Source: DAISKN01 sp963716925 (lineage in GTDB: Bacteria; Acidobacteriota; Vicinamibacteria; Marinacidobacterales; SMYC01). Taken from it: 64,000 bases of DNA. The stretch is taken from positions 558,001 to 622,000 of the forward strand of contig CAVQUX010000014.1 in the NCBI GenBank assembly GCA_963716925.1. Direction: 5' to 3'. The notes under the pieces are model-generated. The model was not told the DNA's origin, searched no databases, and saw nothing but the letters and a program-made list of their open reading frames with translations. Shown in pieces: positions 62,069-64,000 of this stretch (position 1 is the first letter of the stretch; each line of letters begins with the position of its first letter). The position numbers and the translations under genes were made by a program.

Positions 62069-63136
62069 ATGAAGGTCTCCGTCATAATCGTTCACTACGG
62101 CGCCGCCGATCCGCTCGTTCGGTGCCTCTCGTCTCTCCGTGACGAGCTACCGGGTGAATCCGAGGTGCTCCTCGTCAACAACGACCACCCATCTGCACTG
62201 CCGCCCGGGGTGGAGAAGGCGCTCCCCTCTCTGCAGATCGTGCAGCTCGAGACGAACGTCGGTTTCGCCGGCGGATGCAACGCCGGGATCGTGTCTTCGA
62301 GCGGAGAGCTTCTGTTCTTTCTGAATAACGACGCCGTAGTAACCCAGGGCTCGCTCGAGGCTCTCCTATCGGCGGCGGACCGACTGCCGGATCATGACCT
62401 CTTCCAGCCTTGCTTGATCTCGTTCGACGCCCCGGATTGCTTCGATTACTCGGGTGCAGCGGGAGGAATGCTGGACCGGTACGGCTATCCTTTCTGTCGA
62501 GGACGCCTGTTCGACACGGTGGAGAGGAACGAGCACCAGTACGAGGACTCCGTCGAGATTTTCTGGGCATCGGGCGCGGCGATGCTCGTGCGCCGATCTC
62601 TCTTTGATCTCATCGGCCATTTCGATGAGGATTTCTTTCTCTACATGGAGGAGATCGACCTCTGCTGGCGAGCGCACCTGGCGGGCCGACGTGCCGCGTT
62701 CGTTCCCGGAGCGACGGTTCTCCATCGCGGCGCGGCCAATTTGCCGCGGAGCGGCTTCCGCCATCTATTCTTGAATCACCGCAACAACCTGTTGATGGTG
62801 CTTCGAAACGCAGCGCCGGGAATCATCTGGCGCCGGCTCCTCCTCGAAGGAGCGTCGGGAGCGGGAGCGGCCTTGACGGGACGCTTCCGGCGAGCCGCGG
62901 CCGTCGCCGCGGGGCTCCTGAACCTCGCGGTAAGGCCCGGATTCGTGGCCCGAAAACGTCTCCAGACCCGGCCGCATCGTCTCTCGGGAAGATCGAACGT
63001 TAATTCTATCGTCTATCCGCGGAGCGTGGCGCTCCAATACTTTGTCTTACGGAGGCGCAGGATGACGGATCTTCCTGCGTTTCGTCCGATACCGATCGTG
63101 GAGGCGCGAGGTGTTTCCTCAGCACGGACCGAGTAA
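62069..63136 (+). CDS. GT2 family glycosyltransferase (rhamnosyltransferase-like)
   Basis: A 355-residue GT2 enzyme of the WbbL/rhamnosyltransferase type: MKVSVIIVHYGAADPLVRCL, LETNVGFAGGCNAGI, LLFFLNNDAVV (the DXD-like NND), ASGAAMLVRRSLFDLIGHFD and DEDFFLYMEEIDLCWRAHLAG. It adds a sugar to a growing surface polysaccharide using dTDP-rhamnose or a related donor. It ends 26 bases inside the next methyltransferase gene. The tail after residue 300 is Arg-rich. Confidence 0.92.
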   Translation: MKVSVIIVHYGAADPLVRCLSSLRDELPGESEVLLVNNDHPSALPPGVEKALPSLQIVQLETNVGFAGGCNAGIVSSSGELLFFLNNDAVVTQGSLEALLSAADRLPDHDLFQPCLISFDAPDCFDYSGAAGGMLDRYGYPFCRGRLFDTVERNEHQYEDSVEIFWASGAAMLVRRSLFDLIGHFDEDFFLYMEEIDLCWRAHLAGRRAAFVPGATVLHRGAANLPRSGFRHLFLNHRNNLLMVLRNAAPGIIWRRLLLEGASGAGAALTGRFRRAAAVAAGLLNLAVRPGFVARKRLQTRPHRLSGRSNVNSIVYPRSVALQYFVLRRRRMTDLPAFRPIPIVEARGVSSARTE

Positions 63137-63881
63137 ACGGCCGGAACGCCATAGCGCTGCCAACATGGAGATCTGGGCGAGGGGTCCGGCCGATGTCGAG
63201 GACGCGCGCACTGCTCCGATCCTCAGACTGCTTCCGACCCGCTCCAACCGATATCTGGACGTAGGGTGCTCGGGTGGAGCGATGACACTCCGGTACGGGA
63301 ATGCCGTCGGTGCCGCCGAAGTTCACGGGATTGACATCTCGAGGACGGAGGAAGCCAGAGCCCGCGGTATCGACGCGACCGGCTTGGACCTGAACGCCGG
63401 AGAGCCTTTCCCTTATGCTGACCGCTACTTCGACCTAGTGACCTGTCTCGAGACACTCGAGCACCTGGTAGACCCGGAACACGTTCTCGTCGAGGCGTTC
63501 CGCGTCCTTCGTCCCGGCGGCTGTCTGATCGTGGACGTCCCTCGACTCGATTCCTGGACCACAATCGGCCTCCTGTTCCTCGGCTTTCAGCCTGCCGGCG
63601 TCGAGTGCTCCATTCGAAGGCGCTACGGCGCCCTCAATCGAGATAGCGTTCTCACCGGACACGTCTCGTACTTCACCCGGCGGGCGCTGAGGGAGATGAT
63701 GCGGAGCGTGGGCTTCCAGCTCGACTCGGAGGCGGCCGCGAGCATGGGACGGGGATATTTAGCCGATCGACGGCAGCGAGGAATCCGAATCGGAGTGCTC
63801 GAGAGGATCGTCGTCCGCATCCAGCGCTGGATGCCGTTTCGCAAGGATTTCATCATCGTGCGCGGCATTCGTCCGACGTAA
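63111..63881 (+). CDS. SAM-dependent methyltransferase
   Basis: A 256-residue class I methyltransferase with YLDVGCSGGAMTLRY (SAM site, about 48-62), VHGIDISRTEEARARGI, FDLVTCLETLEHLVDPEHVL and RPGGCLIVDVPRLDSW. The GTG at 63111 is preceded by GGAGGCGAG; the ATG at 63165 is an alternative. It overlaps the GT2 gene by 26 bases. In a glycan cluster this is probably a sugar or lipid methyltransferase. Confidence 0.85.
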   Translation: MFPQHGPSKRPERHSAANMEIWARGPADVEDARTAPILRLLPTRSNRYLDVGCSGGAMTLRYGNAVGAAEVHGIDISRTEEARARGIDATGLDLNAGEPFPYADRYFDLVTCLETLEHLVDPEHVLVEAFRVLRPGGCLIVDVPRLDSWTTIGLLFLGFQPAGVECSIRRRYGALNRDSVLTGHVSYFTRRALREMMRSVGFQLDSEAAASMGRGYLADRRQRGIRIGVLERIVVRIQRWMPFRKDFIIVRGIRPT

Positions 63882-64000
63882 ATAAGCTCTTCGCAGTCCC
63901 CTCGAAACGAGCACCTTCCCGCGCTGCCGTGGGCCGAAGATTGGCTTCCGCGCAGCTTGGGTCTCGGTCGGACCTTGGGGGGCAAAGACTTTGATGGCGA
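63882..64000 (+). other. window end without a supported gene
   Basis: No gene is established. GGGGGG at about 63978 followed by an ATG at 63992 could be the start of the next glycan gene, which is cut off by the window edge. Confidence 0.3.

Noticed and set aside
1..64000. CRISPR arrays, tRNA or rRNA genes
   Set aside because: No regularly spaced repeats and no tRNA- or rRNA-like sequence were seen on either strand by eye; an automated scan could still find a tRNA.

Overview
The window is high-GC DNA (about two thirds G+C by eye). It carries many Ser/Thr protein kinases fused to TPR arrays, a GMC oxidoreductase with its subunit-3 partner, an S9 peptidase, a fused GldF-GldG ABC permease and many lipoproteins. 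This points to an uncultured Acidobacteriota-like bacterium. The assignment is inferred from gene content only, because I saw no rRNA, tRNA or marker gene that would settle it.

Layout. 0-7.3 kb: a minus-strand operon of six tightly spaced genes (SpoIIE-type phosphatase, S9 peptidase, gluconate-dehydrogenase-type subunit 3, GMC oxidoreductase, amidohydrolase, secreted hypothetical). 7.3-12.5 kb: a DUF4388/TPR protein, a Tat-exported FAD oxidoreductase, a BON protein and a DHH phosphoesterase. 12.6-18.6 kb: a broken lipoprotein gene facing a gldA / gldFG / DUF4340 ABC operon. 18.7-24.3 kb: a C39-peptidase ABC exporter with a second ABC half-transporter, an orphan exbD and a DppA-like M55 lipoprotein. 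24.3-27.2 kb: an accessory island with a tyrosine recombinase, an antitoxin/PIN-toxin pair, a small lipoprotein, an IS256-type transposase scrap and an isolated mini-transcription unit encoding a 16-residue peptide. 27.2-30.8 kb: a kinase-TPR gene with a multiply frameshifted C-terminal part. 30.8-37.9 kb: a PHP hydrolase, a double PARP-type zinc-finger protein coupled to a tRNA nucleotidyltransferase, a MazEF-like module, a TPR lipid-exported or secreted protein, a large esterase-like protein and a PilZ protein.

37.9-42.2 kb (minus strand): a kinase-TPR gene followed by a 68-residue peptide gene with a strong ribosome binding site, a heme-oxygenase-like di-iron enzyme and a GrdB-like reductase. 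This resembles a small peptide-modification or redox cluster. 42.3-47.8 kb: tcuA-tcuB-tctC-tctB-tctA, a complete tricarballylate/tricarboxylate uptake and oxidation operon with a perfect dyad just upstream. 48-52.4 kb: two secreted proteins and a split TPP-dependent decarboxylase. 52.5-64 kb: a cell-surface glycan region with a GT/GT4/coiled-coil/methyltransferase giant, GT2 enzymes, methyltransferases and a GT39-like membrane glycosyltransferase fused to TPRs.

Quality caveat. At least a dozen reading frames are interrupted by single-base indels. Nearly all that I resolved by hand lie in homopolymers of 2-5 bases, and the frame that follows continues the same protein family. I read these mainly as consensus errors of a long-read assembly rather than gene decay. 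They affect how the broken genes here should be interpreted.
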